In this document: in pieces, positions 16,909 through 24,215 of the stretch | Numbering within the stretch: the first letter of the stretch is position 1 | Layout: each line of letters starts with the position of its first letter | Source of the DNA: Bacteroidales bacterium | Lineage (GTDB): Bacteria > Bacteroidota > Bacteroidia > Bacteroidales > GCA-2748055 | NCBI GenBank assembly: GCA_029931975.1 | Contig: JAOZQY010000026.1 | Location: 1-47,124, forward strand | DNA: 47,124 nucleotides | Reading direction: 5' to 3' | The notes under the pieces: generated by a model | The model's database searches: none | What the model saw: the letters and a program-made list of their open reading frames with translations, nothing else | What the model was told of the DNA's origin: nothing | Position numbers and translations under genes: made by a program

Positions 16909-18333
16909 ATGATGGAAACGATGACATATAAAAAGACACTTCCCTATAAAGTGGCCGACATCAGTCTGGCCGAATTCGGAAGAAAAGAGATTGAGATTGC
17001 TGAGAAAGAGATGCCCGGACTGATGTCCATTCGACGTAAGCAATCAGGTTCTAAGCCCCTGCAGGGTGCCAGGATCATGGGTTCTCTACATATGACCATA
17101 CAAACCGCTGTACTCATTGAAACTCTGGTTGAACTGGGTGCCGATGTACGTTGGTCCAGCTGTAATATCTTCAGTACCCAGGATCACGCAGCTGCGGCCA
17201 TTGCTGCCACCGGCGTTCCGGTATTTGCATGGAAGGGGGAGACCCTCGAAGAGTACTGGTGGTGTACCGCCCAGGCACTGAACTTTCCGGAAGGCAAAGG
17301 ACCCAACATGATTGTGGATGATGGTGGAGATGCCACGCTGCTGATTCATAAGGGATACGAGGCGGAGAACGATTCAAAAGTGCTGGAGGTGAAAGCTTCG
17401 AGCCATGAAGAAGCTGTTGTTTACGATACACTGAAAGGAATCCTTGCAGAAGATCCCGAAAGATGGCACAGAATTTCACCTGCCATGAAAGGAGTTTCTG
17501 AAGAGACCACAACAGGTGTACTTCGCCTCTACCAGATGATGGAGCAGGGTAAGCTTCTTTTCCCGGCCATCAATGTTAATGATTCGGTGACCAAATCGAA
17601 ATTTGATAACCTCTACGGATGCCGTGAATCGCTGGCCGATGGTATCAAACGTGCCACCGATGTGATGGTGGCTGGAAAGGTTGTTGTTGTTGCCGGTTAT
17701 GGTGATGTGGGCAAGGGATGTTCCCACTCCATGAAATCATATGGTGCCAGGGTAATCGTCACTGAGATCGATCCCATCTGCGCTTTGCAGGCTGCCATGG
17801 AAGGGTTTGAGGTGAACACCATGGAAGAAGCTGTCAAACAGGGAAATATCTTTGTAACCACCACCGGGAACAAGGATGTGATCACTGCCGAACATATGGC
17901 CGCCATGAAGGACCAGGCCATTGTTTGTAATATCGGGCACTTCGATAATGAAATCCAGGTTGCCCAGCTGGAGGGCTGGAAAGGCATCCGCAAGATTAAT
18001 ATCAAGCCGCAGGTGGATAAGTTTCTTTATGAAGATGGTCATGCCATTTTCCTTCTGGCCGAGGGACGCCTGGTGAATCTGGGCTGTGCCACCGGTCATC
18101 CATCATTTGTAATGAGTAACTCATTCTCGAACCAGATCCTGGCTCAACTTGAGCTGTGGCAGAAAGACTATGAGACTGGTGTATATATGCTTCCCAAGCA
18201 TCTTGATGAGGAGGTGGCCAGGCTACACCTGGAACAGCTGGGCGTAAAACTTACCACTCTTACTCCGGAGCAGGCTGAATACCTGGGAGTAAGTATTGAA
18301 GGACCATACAAAGCCGAACATTACAGGTACTAG
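16909..18333 (+). CDS. ahcY: Adenosylhomocysteinase
   Basis: This NAD-dependent enzyme hydrolyses S-adenosylhomocysteine to adenosine and homocysteine, which regenerates the methyl cycle. Motifs include the N-terminal [16 protein letters not shown], the substrate region [17 protein letters not shown], the catalytic Lys/Asp region [13 protein letters not shown], the Rossmann NAD loop [13 protein letters not shown], and the C-terminal YRY end through which the final Lys/Tyr residues normally contact NAD of the partner subunit. ATGs at 16909, 16912 and 16921 are all possible; a TTG at 16891 is rejected because it lies inside the promoter element. Length of about 470 residues is normal for the long bacterial form. 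Confidence 0.96.
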   Translation: MMETMTYKKTLPYKVADISLAEFGRKEIEIAEKEMPGLMSIRRKQSGSKPLQGARIMGSLHMTIQTAVLIETLVELGADVRWSSCNIFSTQDHAAAAIAATGVPVFAWKGETLEEYWWCTAQALNFPEGKGPNMIVDDGGDATLLIHKGYEAENDSKVLEVKASSHEEAVVYDTLKGILAEDPERWHRISPAMKGVSEETTTGVLRLYQMMEQGKLLFPAINVNDSVTKSKFDNLYGCRESLADGIKRATDVMVAGKVVVVAGYGDVGKGCSHSMKSYGARVIVTEIDPICALQAAMEGFEVNTMEEAVKQGNIFVTTTGNKDVITAEHMAAMKDQAIVCNIGHFDNEIQVAQLEGWKGIRKINIKPQVDKFLYEDGHAIFLLAEGRLVNLGCATGHPSFVMSNSFSNQILAQLELWQKDYETGVYMLPKHLDEEVARLHLEQLGVKLTTLTPEQAEYLGVSIEGPYKAEHYRY

Positions 18334-18436
18334 GTTTCGGAAGCGAATCTTTTCCCATGGCGAAATGATATTTATGATAGAGCCTACAATTTGCAGCTTT
18401 GCTACAGATTTAAGCCTGGAACGAATATTACGAGCC

Positions 18437-18874
18437 CTAGTTGCTTATGAGGAGAATATTCCCCTGAATGGAGGTGTGGTACTCTTCCAGGGGATATTCG
18501 GCTGGACCTGAGTTTGGATAGGCGCCATTGACCAGAACAAAGGTAGAACCACATTCCGGGCATTTAAAAACCCCCACGAAGTTTTCATCTTCAACTACCG
18601 CCTCATCGTGTTCGGGAAATTCGGTGCAGGTCATATCATAGGCATGAAATACCAGGTCAGCTTCTCTGTAAAGAACAATGCCCTTATATCCCTCATTGGG
18701 GATGATTTTGGTGGATCCTATACCCATACTACCCAATTCTGCATAAATGTCCAGGTCAACATATACCTTCACATAAGGAATGATTTTACCCCGGTTGGTT
18801 TCACAGGAAGAAACCATTACTGCTGTAAAAAGCAGGACTGCAAAGATTATATATAGGTGACGGTCCTTGGTCAT
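18437..18874 (-). CDS. Rieske-like lipoprotein with altered metal ligands
   Basis: This 145-residue protein has a lipobox ending at C24 (MVSSC), so it is predicted to be envelope-anchored. The mature part is beta-rich and follows the layout of small Bacteroidota Rieske-fold proteins: a FHAYDMTCTEF strand-loop, then FKCPECGSTF, then EYPLEEYHTSIQGNILLISN. A normal Rieske centre is C-x-H...C-x2-H. Here the first pair is C83-T-E85 and the second is C105-P-E-C108, so both histidines are replaced. Three cysteines remain, with H89 nearby, and they might bind zinc or an unusual iron-sulfur cluster. Function is unknown. It converges with ahcY across 103 bases and diverges from the gene at 18958. Confidence 0.75.
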   Translation of the reverse strand: MTKDRHLYIIFAVLLFTAVMVSSCETNRGKIIPYVKVYVDLDIYAELGSMGIGSTKIIPNEGYKGIVLYREADLVFHAYDMTCTEFPEHDEAVVEDENFVGVFKCPECGSTFVLVNGAYPNSGPAEYPLEEYHTSIQGNILLISN

Positions 18875-18957
18875 TTCCTTGTAAAAGTACGAAAATTGGC
18901 TATTTTTTGTACTTTTAACGCTGTAAGGAACGGAATATTTCCCAAGTGCAATAGAAG

Positions 18958-19437
18958 ATGGATTTTGACATAGGTAACATATTTTATATAGTCATCACAC
19001 TTGTGGCGGTGATTGTGGGTTTGCTGGGTAAGAAAAAAAAGCCGGCAGGTGAAAGTCCTGACGCCCCGGAAAGCCAGGCCCGACCAGGGTTTTTCGAGAA
19101 TTTGGAGCGTGTATTACAGATGGGACAGGAGGAAACTGCGATCAAACATTTGCAGGACTTTGAAGAGGATATTCCATTGGAGGAAGAGGTGCAGCCAGAG
19201 GTGGCGCCTGAGCTTTTGAAAGCACCTACCATTATGGACGAGTATGAACGGATCATGAATCGTTCTACAGATGGGACTATGAATCTTATTAGTGGAGAAG
19301 GGGAGCGTATGACTGAGTCTATGGAGGTGTTCGACCTGGACTATGAATCAGGAACAGACTATTTTAAGATTGTAGAAGAGTTTGATGCTGGTACGGCAAT
19401 TGTCTATTCAACCATTATCAATCGACTTGAATATTAG
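18958..19437 (+). CDS. Hypothetical membrane-anchored acidic protein upstream of greA
   Basis: I do not recognise a family. The 159 residues start with one transmembrane helix (~6-23, GNIFYIVITLVAVIVGLL) followed by a KKKK stop-transfer motif. The rest would then face the cytoplasm and is acidic and low in aromatic residues: an EEDIPLEEEVQPEVAPE linker, a DEYERIMNRSTDGTMNLISGEGE segment, and an EFDAGTAIVYSTIINRLEY end that looks like a conserved C-terminal peptide. Codon use and composition resemble the neighbours, and a start 83 bases from the divergent lipoprotein is plausible. The greA promoter appears to overlap its 3' end. Confidence 0.75.
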   Translation: MDFDIGNIFYIVITLVAVIVGLLGKKKKPAGESPDAPESQARPGFFENLERVLQMGQEETAIKHLQDFEEDIPLEEEVQPEVAPELLKAPTIMDEYERIMNRSTDGTMNLISGEGERMTESMEVFDLDYESGTDYFKIVEEFDAGTAIVYSTIINRLEY

Positions 19438-19455
19438 GTTTTTTTTGTAATTTTG
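19427..19455 (+). promoter_or_regulatory. Promoter of greA
   Basis: A TTG (19427-19429) is followed after 18 bases by TAATTTTG (19448-19455), fitting the Bacteroidota -33/-7 arrangement. The -33 part lies inside the 3' end of the upstream coding region. About 65 bases separate it from the greA start. Confidence 0.6.
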
Positions 19456-19506
19456 TGTTTGAAGAGTTCCGTCGTTCGCGGGATTCTTTTTGTTTTTATT
19501 ATTAAG

Positions 19507-19512
19507 AGGAGG
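19507..19512 (+). promoter_or_regulatory. Strong Shine-Dalgarno site of greA
   Basis: A perfect AGGAGG sits 8 bases before the greA ATG. Most genes in this window have no recognisable Shine-Dalgarno sequence, so this full anti-16S match is unusual for the organism and fixes the start at 19521. Confidence 0.75.
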
Positions 19513-19520
19513 AAATTGTT

Positions 19521-19994
19521 ATGGCAAAAACTTTATATATGACAGAGGAGGGACTGACCAAGCTGAAGAAGGAGCTGGAACAGTTGAGTCTTGTGGAAAG
19601 ACCAGCCATTTCGCAACAGATTGCAGAAGCCAGGGACAAGGGCGACCTGTCCGAGAATGCAGAGTACGATGCTGCCAAAGAAGCTCAGGGTTTACTTGAG
19701 ATGAGAATCGCCAGATTAGAAGACATGGTTGCTAAAGCGAGGATCATTGATGAAACAAAGATCGACACCTCTCATGTACAGATCCTGAATAAGGTTAAAA
19801 TCAAGAACATAAAAAATAGCCAGCAGCTTGAGTATATGCTGGTCTCCGAGAGTGAAGCTGATATTAAGAGCGGAAAAATCTCTGTGGCCACGCCCATTGC
19901 CAAGGGGCTTCTGGGTAAAAAGGTGGGCGATGTGGTTGAGATCCAGGTTCCCTCCGGCCTTATGTCGTTCGAGATCATAGAGATCTCTCTTTAA
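19521..19994 (+). CDS. greA: Transcription elongation factor GreA
   Basis: GreA enters the RNA polymerase secondary channel and stimulates cleavage of backtracked RNA. The 157-residue protein has the N-terminal antiparallel coiled coil, with the acidic tip in DKGDLSENAEYDAAKE (~35-50). The Asp/Glu residues there coordinate the catalytic magnesium. The C-terminal FKBP-like domain includes ISVATPIAKGLLGKKVGDVVEIQVPSG. Length matches the family. It is preceded by its own promoter and an exceptional Shine-Dalgarno site. The HIT protein gene follows after 10 bases, probably in the same transcript. Confidence 0.97.
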   Translation: MAKTLYMTEEGLTKLKKELEQLSLVERPAISQQIAEARDKGDLSENAEYDAAKEAQGLLEMRIARLEDMVAKARIIDETKIDTSHVQILNKVKIKNIKNSQQLEYMLVSESEADIKSGKISVATPIAKGLLGKKVGDVVEIQVPSGLMSFEIIEISL

Positions 19995-20004
19995 TTCTGC
20001 ACTT

Positions 20005-20400
20005 ATGGCTAGTATTTTTTCAAAGATTATCGCTGGAGAGATCCCTTCCTATCGCATCCATGAGGATGACAGGTATTATGCCTTCCTGGATATTAATCCA
20101 CTGGCTGAAGGTCACACACTGGTTATTCCTAAGGTGGAGACCGATTACCTGTTCGATCTGGAAGATAATCTTCTGGCTGATATGATGGTGTTTGCGAAAA
20201 AAGTTGCTTTAGCAATCGATCTTACCATGGTTTGTAAGAGGGTAGGCATTGCTGTTCTTGGATTGGAAGTACCTCATGCCCATATTCACCTGGTGCCTAT
20301 TAACAACCTGCATGATATTGAGTTCAGCAGGCCAAAACTGCAATTCTCGGATGAGGAATTCAGGGCTACCGCTGCAAAGATTTCTGGAGCTATCAAGTAG
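20005..20400 (+). CDS. HIT-family (histidine triad) nucleotide-binding protein
   Basis: This small protein is a likely purine nucleoside phosphoramidase or related nucleotide hydrolase of the HINT branch. The 131 residues contain SIFSKIIAGEIPSYRIHEDD at the start, DINPLAEGHTLVIPK near 30-44, and the histidine triad H91-A-H93-I-H95-L-V-P, whose central histidine forms the nucleotidyl intermediate. It follows greA closely. Its stop codon lies only 2 bases from the stop of convergent ruvC, so the two transcripts must overlap at their ends. The cellular substrate cannot be inferred. Confidence 0.93.
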   Translation: MASIFSKIIAGEIPSYRIHEDDRYYAFLDINPLAEGHTLVIPKVETDYLFDLEDNLLADMMVFAKKVALAIDLTMVCKRVGIAVLGLEVPHAHIHLVPINNLHDIEFSRPKLQFSDEEFRATAAKISGAIK

Positions 20401-20402
20401 GT

Positions 20403-20960
20403 TTATTTGAGTCTGTCCGGGTTCTTACGGATAAATTCTTCCCAGCTTTTGTTTCCCGGGTTCTTAGTGTGAAGTCCATTTTGGTAGAAATGGCAAACTG
20501 CTACGGCAAGTCCGTCTGTGGCATCCAGATTTTTAGGGATATCCTTCAGATCAAACATCCTCATCAGCATGCGGGCGACCTGCTCCTTGGAGGCATCACC
20601 AGCACTGGTGATGGCTATTTTTATTTTTCGGGGAGCGTATTCAAAAACAGGAATATCCCTCGAAAGAACTGCAGCCATAGCCACACCCTGGGCCCTGCCA
20701 AGTTTAAGCATGGATTGTACATTCTTTCCGAAGAATGGAGCCTCGATAGCCACTTCGTCAGGTAGGTAAAGCTCCATCAGCTCTAAAGTCCGTTCATAGA
20801 TCTTCCTCAGTTTCATATAGTGGTCACCTTCACGTTTCAGATCAACAACCCCCATATCCACATAGGCTGGGGTCTTACCAGTACCTTTAATAATACCATA
20901 GCCCATCAGGGTGGTGCCGGGGTCGATTCCGAGGATAATCCGTTCAGTACTTATTTGCAT
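20403..20960 (-). CDS. ruvC: Holliday junction resolvase RuvC
   Basis: This endonuclease resolves four-way junctions during recombination repair together with RuvAB (not in the window). The 185-residue RNase H-fold protein has the expected acidic residues D13 (GIDPGTT), E73 (AIEAPFFG), D146 and D149 (LDATDGLAVAV). ASKEQV near 123-128 matches the family. The C-terminus (~165-185) extends a little past the core and is basic. The gene overlaps the end of the upstream EamA transporter gene by 17 bases, so translation is probably coupled. It is the last gene of the rplU-rpmA-serS unit. Confidence 0.96.
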   Translation of the reverse strand: MQISTERIILGIDPGTTLMGYGIIKGTGKTPAYVDMGVVDLKREGDHYMKLRKIYERTLELMELYLPDEVAIEAPFFGKNVQSMLKLGRAQGVAMAAVLSRDIPVFEYAPRKIKIAITSAGDASKEQVARMLMRMFDLKDIPKNLDATDGLAVAVCHFYQNGLHTKNPGNKSWEEFIRKNPDRLK

Positions 20961-21843
20961 CTCTTCTGTTTATATTCTGTAGCACAATGCCGCTTACCAG
21001 AAGTATAATTCCCATTACAGTGGTTATATATATATCTTCACCGAGGACCCGGTTGGCCAGGAACAGGTTCAGGAATGGCGCCATATACACCAGGTTACTG
21101 ATCCGGTCGCTCTTTGGTGCAAGCCGGATTGCCATCAGCCACAGGGCAAAGGTAATACCCATTTCGAAAACTCCCACATAGAGGGCAGCAAACCAGCCTT
21201 CAGCTGAATCAGGGAAAGGATTATCTGTAAGAGTTCCGGCCAGCAGGAGGAAGATGGAGGCAAAGGTGAAGTTAAGGAACAAGCGGGTAATGGGATCCCT
21301 TTGGTCGCGTGTATTGAAGAGGAAATAGGATGCCCAGATCACCGAACTGGAGAGGGCCAGGAAGATGCCAAGCCTGTTCTGGGGATCTTCCCCTGAAGTG
21401 CCTCCCATCAGGGAGATAAGTACAACTCCCGAAAAACTGATTAGCATGGCACCGATACTCTTCCAGCGGATGTGTTGGCCCAGCATGGGAATTGCCAGAA
21501 GTACAAGTACAATGGGCCAGACCATATTGAGGGGCTGAGCTACCTGTGAGGGAAGTATGGTATAGGCCTTAAAAAGTATCAGGTAATAGGCCACGGGATT
21601 TAGGAGGCCCATAAGGGCTGAAAAAAGCAGGTCTTTTCGTGTAAAGGAAAAAAGGGATTTTAATTTTCCCTGGGCAGCGATGATTATGCCCAGCACCACA
21701 GCCGAACTCAGGGTGGCTCCGCTAAGAAGTTGCCAGCTTGTGACATGCTGCAGCCCCAATTTAAAAGCGGTGGGACAGGTGGACCAGAATAGTACAGCCA
21801 GGATGGCAAAAAGATAGGCTTTCCTTGCTGATGTTCCTTTCAT
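20944..21843 (-). CDS. EamA/DMT-family transporter
   Basis: This is an inner-membrane protein of 299 residues with about ten hydrophobic segments arranged as two EamA repeats: ~7-135, including PTAFKLGLQHV and a LNPVAYYLILFKAYTILP stretch, and ~150-290, ending with VMGIILLVSGIVLQNINRR. The family exports or exchanges diverse metabolites, and the substrate cannot be predicted from sequence. It starts 11 bases after serS and overlaps ruvC by 17 bases. The short basic C-terminus (NRRDANKY) is typical. Confidence 0.9.
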   Translation of the reverse strand: MKGTSARKAYLFAILAVLFWSTCPTAFKLGLQHVTSWQLLSGATLSSAVVLGIIIAAQGKLKSLFSFTRKDLLFSALMGLLNPVAYYLILFKAYTILPSQVAQPLNMVWPIVLVLLAIPMLGQHIRWKSIGAMLISFSGVVLISLMGGTSGEDPQNRLGIFLALSSSVIWASYFLFNTRDQRDPITRLFLNFTFASIFLLLAGTLTDNPFPDSAEGWFAALYVGVFEMGITFALWLMAIRLAPKSDRISNLVYMAPFLNLFLANRVLGEDIYITTVMGIILLVSGIVLQNINRRDANKY

Positions 21844-21854
21844 AAATCGTGAGA

Positions 21855-23135
21855 TCAGGAGATCCTTACATTACCTGGGCCCATATAGGGCTGTAATACT
21901 TCCGGTATTGCGATTCCTTCCTGGCCCTGGTTATTTTCCAGGAGGGCGGCCATGATCCTGGGTAGAGCCAGGGAGCTGCCATTAAGAGTATGGGCCAGCA
22001 TTGGCCGTTTCTCTCCAGCCTCCCTGAACCTGAGTTTCAGGCGGTTTGCCTGGTAGGATTCAAAATTGGAGACAGAGCTTACCTCCAGCCATTTGTCCTG
22101 GGCTGCAGAGTATACCTCAAAATCGTAGGTGAGGGCAGAGGTGAAACTGAGATCACCGCCGCATAGTTCCAAAATGCGGTATGGAAGCCCCAATTTGATA
22201 ATCAGCTGCTCCACATGCAAAACCATCTCTTCCAGCGCTTCGTATGAGCGTGAGGGGTGCTGTATCTGAACAATTTCTACTTTATCAAACTGGTGAACCC
22301 GGTTTAGTCCTCTTACATCTTTTCCATAGGAGCCTGCTTCTCTTCTGAAACATGGTGTATAAGCTGTGTTTTTTACCGGAAGATCTTCAGCATTCAGAAT
22401 TACATCCCTGTAGATATTTGTAACGGGAACTTCTGCAGTTGGAATCAGGTAAAGGTTGTCGAGAGTTGCATGGTACATTTGTCCCTCTTTATCGGGGAGT
22501 TGTCCGGTGCCAAACCCGGAGGCTTCGTTTACCATGAGGGGAGGAAGGATCTCTTCATACCCTGCACTGGTATTCATGTCCAGGAACCAGGAAATAAGAG
22601 CACGCTGTAATTTGGCGCCCTGGCCCCGGTACACAGGAAAACCGGCCCCGGTAATCTTTACGCCCAGTTCGAAGTCGATCAGCTTGTATTTTTTGGCCAA
22701 CTCCCAGTGCGGCATCGACCCTTCCGGCAGTTTGGGTATATCCCCACCCCGGCGAATCTCCATATTGTCAGCATCACTTTTCCCGGCGGGAACTGAAGGG
22801 TGTGGGATGTTGGGTACTTGTACCAGGAGTTCGTTTAACTGCATATTGGCAGCTTGCAGGTCCTGCTCCAGGGTTTCTAACTGCTGTTTAATGCTTGTGG
22901 TTTGCTCTTTTACCTGGTTGGCCTTCTCCTTTTCACCCGATTTGAACAATTGTCCGATCTCTTTGCTGAGCCTGTTCATTTCCGCCTGAAGTTCATTGGT
23001 CTTTACCTGGAGGGAGCGACGCTCATTATCCAGTTCAATGATCTGGTCGATTAGCTCAGGGCTGTGAAAATTCTTGATTTCAAGACCTTTAAGGATGGCG
23101 TCTTTGTTTTCTCGGATAAAGGGGATGGTAAGCAT
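21855..23135 (-). CDS. serS: Seryl-tRNA synthetase
   Basis: This class II synthetase charges tRNA-Ser (and selenocysteine tRNA where present). The N-terminal ~115 residues form the long antiparallel coiled coil that grips the tRNA variable arm (RRSLQVKTNELQAEMNRLS...). The catalytic domain has TAEVPVTN, motif 2 CFRREAGSYGKD and motif 3 GSSLALPRIMAALLENNQ. The start is placed at the ATG 23133-23135 (MLTIPFIRENKDAI), giving 426 residues; an in-frame extension of 10 codons upstream runs into the terminator hairpin and is rejected. An intrinsic terminator separates it from rpmA, so its expression depends on readthrough or on a promoter I did not find. Confidence 0.96.
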   Translation of the reverse strand: MLTIPFIRENKDAILKGLEIKNFHSPELIDQIIELDNERRSLQVKTNELQAEMNRLSKEIGQLFKSGEKEKANQVKEQTTSIKQQLETLEQDLQAANMQLNELLVQVPNIPHPSVPAGKSDADNMEIRRGGDIPKLPEGSMPHWELAKKYKLIDFELGVKITGAGFPVYRGQGAKLQRALISWFLDMNTSAGYEEILPPLMVNEASGFGTGQLPDKEGQMYHATLDNLYLIPTAEVPVTNIYRDVILNAEDLPVKNTAYTPCFRREAGSYGKDVRGLNRVHQFDKVEIVQIQHPSRSYEALEEMVLHVEQLIIKLGLPYRILELCGGDLSFTSALTYDFEVYSAAQDKWLEVSSVSNFESYQANRLKLRFREAGEKRPMLAHTLNGSSLALPRIMAALLENNQGQEGIAIPEVLQPYMGPGNVRIS

Positions 23136-23146
23136 AATTAAAGCAT

Positions 23147-23187
23147 AAAAAAACCTGTAATACACTTCAAAGGTAGTGCATTACAGG
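23147..23187 (-). terminator. Intrinsic terminator/attenuator between rpmA and serS
   Basis: Read on the minus strand, CCTGTAATGCACT pairs with AGTGTATTACAGG over 13 positions with one mismatch. Seven T residues follow at once (A-run 23147-23153 on the plus strand). It lies 28 bases after the rpmA stop and ends 12 bases before the serS start, so it should end or reduce rplU-rpmA transcripts. Confidence 0.88.
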
Positions 23188-23214
23188 TGAATGATATTGA
23201 ATATTTTTGTATTT

Positions 23215-23478
23215 CTACTGGTTTTCTACCGGTTCGATGGAGACATATGATTTGTTGTCTCTTTTCTTGGTGAATTTCACCACGCCATCGCTTGTTGCAA
23301 AAAGGGTGTGGTCCCTGCCCATGCCAACATTGCTTCCGGCATGATGTACAGTACCTCTCTGTCTGACGAGGATATTACCAGCTTTAACGACCTGTCCGCC
23401 GTAAAGTTTCACACCCAGTCTTTTGCTTTCTGATTCGCGACCGTTTCTTGAGCTACCCGCTCCTTTTTTGTGTGCCAT
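23215..23478 (-). CDS. rpmA: 50S ribosomal protein L27
   Basis: L27 lies at the peptidyl transferase centre, and its N-terminal tail reaches the tRNA 3' ends. The 87 residues start [24 protein letters not shown], so no Firmicutes-like cleavable N-terminal extension is present. [14 protein letters not shown] and the C-terminal [16 protein letters not shown] strands are normal. It follows rplU after 45 bases that contain two tandem 15-bp repeats, and a terminator lies downstream. Confidence 0.98.
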   Translation of the reverse strand: MAHKKGAGSSRNGRESESKRLGVKLYGGQVVKAGNILVRQRGTVHHAGSNVGMGRDHTLFATSDGVVKFTKKRDNKSYVSIEPVENQ

Positions 23479-23492
23479 ATCTTTTGACTTTT

Positions 23493-23522
23493 ACTATCTT
23501 ACTATCAACTATCTTACTATTA
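23493..23522. repeat. Two tandem 15-bp repeats in the rplU-rpmA spacer
   Basis: ACTATCTTACTATCA (23493-23507) is followed directly by ACTATCTTACTATTA (23508-23522), with one mismatch and a partial third copy (ACTATT) running to 23528. Inside each unit ACTAT occurs twice. The repeats fill most of the short spacer upstream of the L27 start. Confidence 0.85.
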
Positions 23523-23523
23523 A

Positions 23524-24066
23524 CTATTCAGCCTTGTCTCCTGATTCTTTTTTCGGAGCAGCTTTTTTGGCTGCAGGTTTTTTAGCAGCAGGTTTCTTGG
23601 CTGCAGGTTTTTTGGCTACAGCTTCTTTCTTTTCAGCACTTGCCTTTACAGCAGGTTTCTTTGCTGCTGTAGTTTTAGCTGGAGCTTTCTTCGCAGCAGC
23701 TTTGGCAACAGGAGCTTCCTCCTTTTTAGCTGCGGTTTGCTTGCTTGCTGCACCTTTTTCCAGGATGCCCTCAATTTGGATCTGGGTCATGTACTGACGG
23801 TGGCCGTTCAATTTCTGATAACCTTTTCTTCTTTTCTTCTTAAAGACAAGAACTTTGTCAGCTTTCATATGAGAAATAATCTTGGCATCAATAGTGGCGC
23901 CTTTTACAACGGGATCGCCTACTGACACTTTGCTTCCGGTATCAATCAATAAAACCTTGTCGAAAGAAACTTTTTTTCCTTCTTCTACTTCGAGCCTGTG
24001 AACATACAATTTCTGGTCTTTTTCAACCTTAAACTGCTGTCCTGCTATATCAACTATTGCGTACAT
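23524..24066 (-). CDS. rplU: 50S ribosomal protein L21 with long Lys/Ala-rich C-terminal tail
   Basis: L21 binds 23S rRNA early in assembly. Residues 1-~103 are the normal L21 (MYAIVDIAGQQFKVEKDQ, VGDPVVKGATIDAKI, FKKKRRKGYQKLNGHRQYMTQIQI). A 77-residue tail made of Lys, Ala, Pro, Glu and Val follows, including four KKPAA/KKAAP-like units. The usual length is about 103-105 residues, so the tail nearly doubles the protein. It resembles histone H1-like tails and is presumably disordered and highly basic; contact with rRNA or another polyanion is inference. It is the first gene of the minus-strand unit and has a well-formed promoter. Confidence 0.96.
   Translation of the reverse strand: MYAIVDIAGQQFKVEKDQKLYVHRLEVEEGKKVSFDKVLLIDTGSKVSVGDPVVKGATIDAKIISHMKADKVLVFKKKRRKGYQKLNGHRQYMTQIQIEGILEKGAASKQTAAKKEEAPVAKAAAKKAPAKTTAAKKPAVKASAEKKEAVAKKPAAKKPAAKKPAAKKAAPKKESGDKAE
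23569..23613. repeat. Three 15-bp tandem repeats coding KKPAA in the L21 tail
   Basis: GGCTGCAGGTTTTTT (23569-23583) and an identical copy (23599-23613) flank AGCAGCAGGTTTCTT (23584-23598), which differs at three positions, all silent on the minus strand. Each unit encodes Lys-Lys-Pro-Ala-Ala, so the tail probably grew by in-frame duplication. Confidence 0.88.
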
Positions 24067-24106
24067 TATACAATGCTTTTTACTTTAAATCAGAATTTTG
24101 GGTTTG

Positions 24107-24137
24107 CAAAGATAGAAAAGATTGTCTGATTATCAAA
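24107..24137 (-). promoter_or_regulatory. Promoter of the rplU-rpmA unit
   Basis: On the minus strand, TTTG (24137-24134) is followed after 19 bases by TATCTTTG (24114-24107), which matches the Bacteroidota -33/-7 consensus in sequence and spacing. The -7 element ends 40 bases upstream of the rplU ATG. Confidence 0.75.
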
Positions 24138-24183
24138 GGCATTAGTACAAATAAATTTTGAATATTATTGTCGGAGTTATTTC

Positions 24184-24191
24184 TATATTTG
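24184..24191 (+). promoter_or_regulatory. -7 promoter element for the bifunctional nuclease operon
   Basis: TATATTTG fits TAnnTTTG and lies 24 bases upstream of the ATG at 24216. A TTTG at 24157-24160 is a possible but rather distant -33 element. Confidence 0.5.
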
Positions 24192-24215
24192 TGACTAAAG
24201 AGTGCATAAAGAGGT

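Noticed and set aside
23136-23165. Ten-codon upstream extension of serS
   Set aside because: It runs through the A-run and stem of the terminator. Seryl-tRNA synthetases start at the MLTIPFIREN position.
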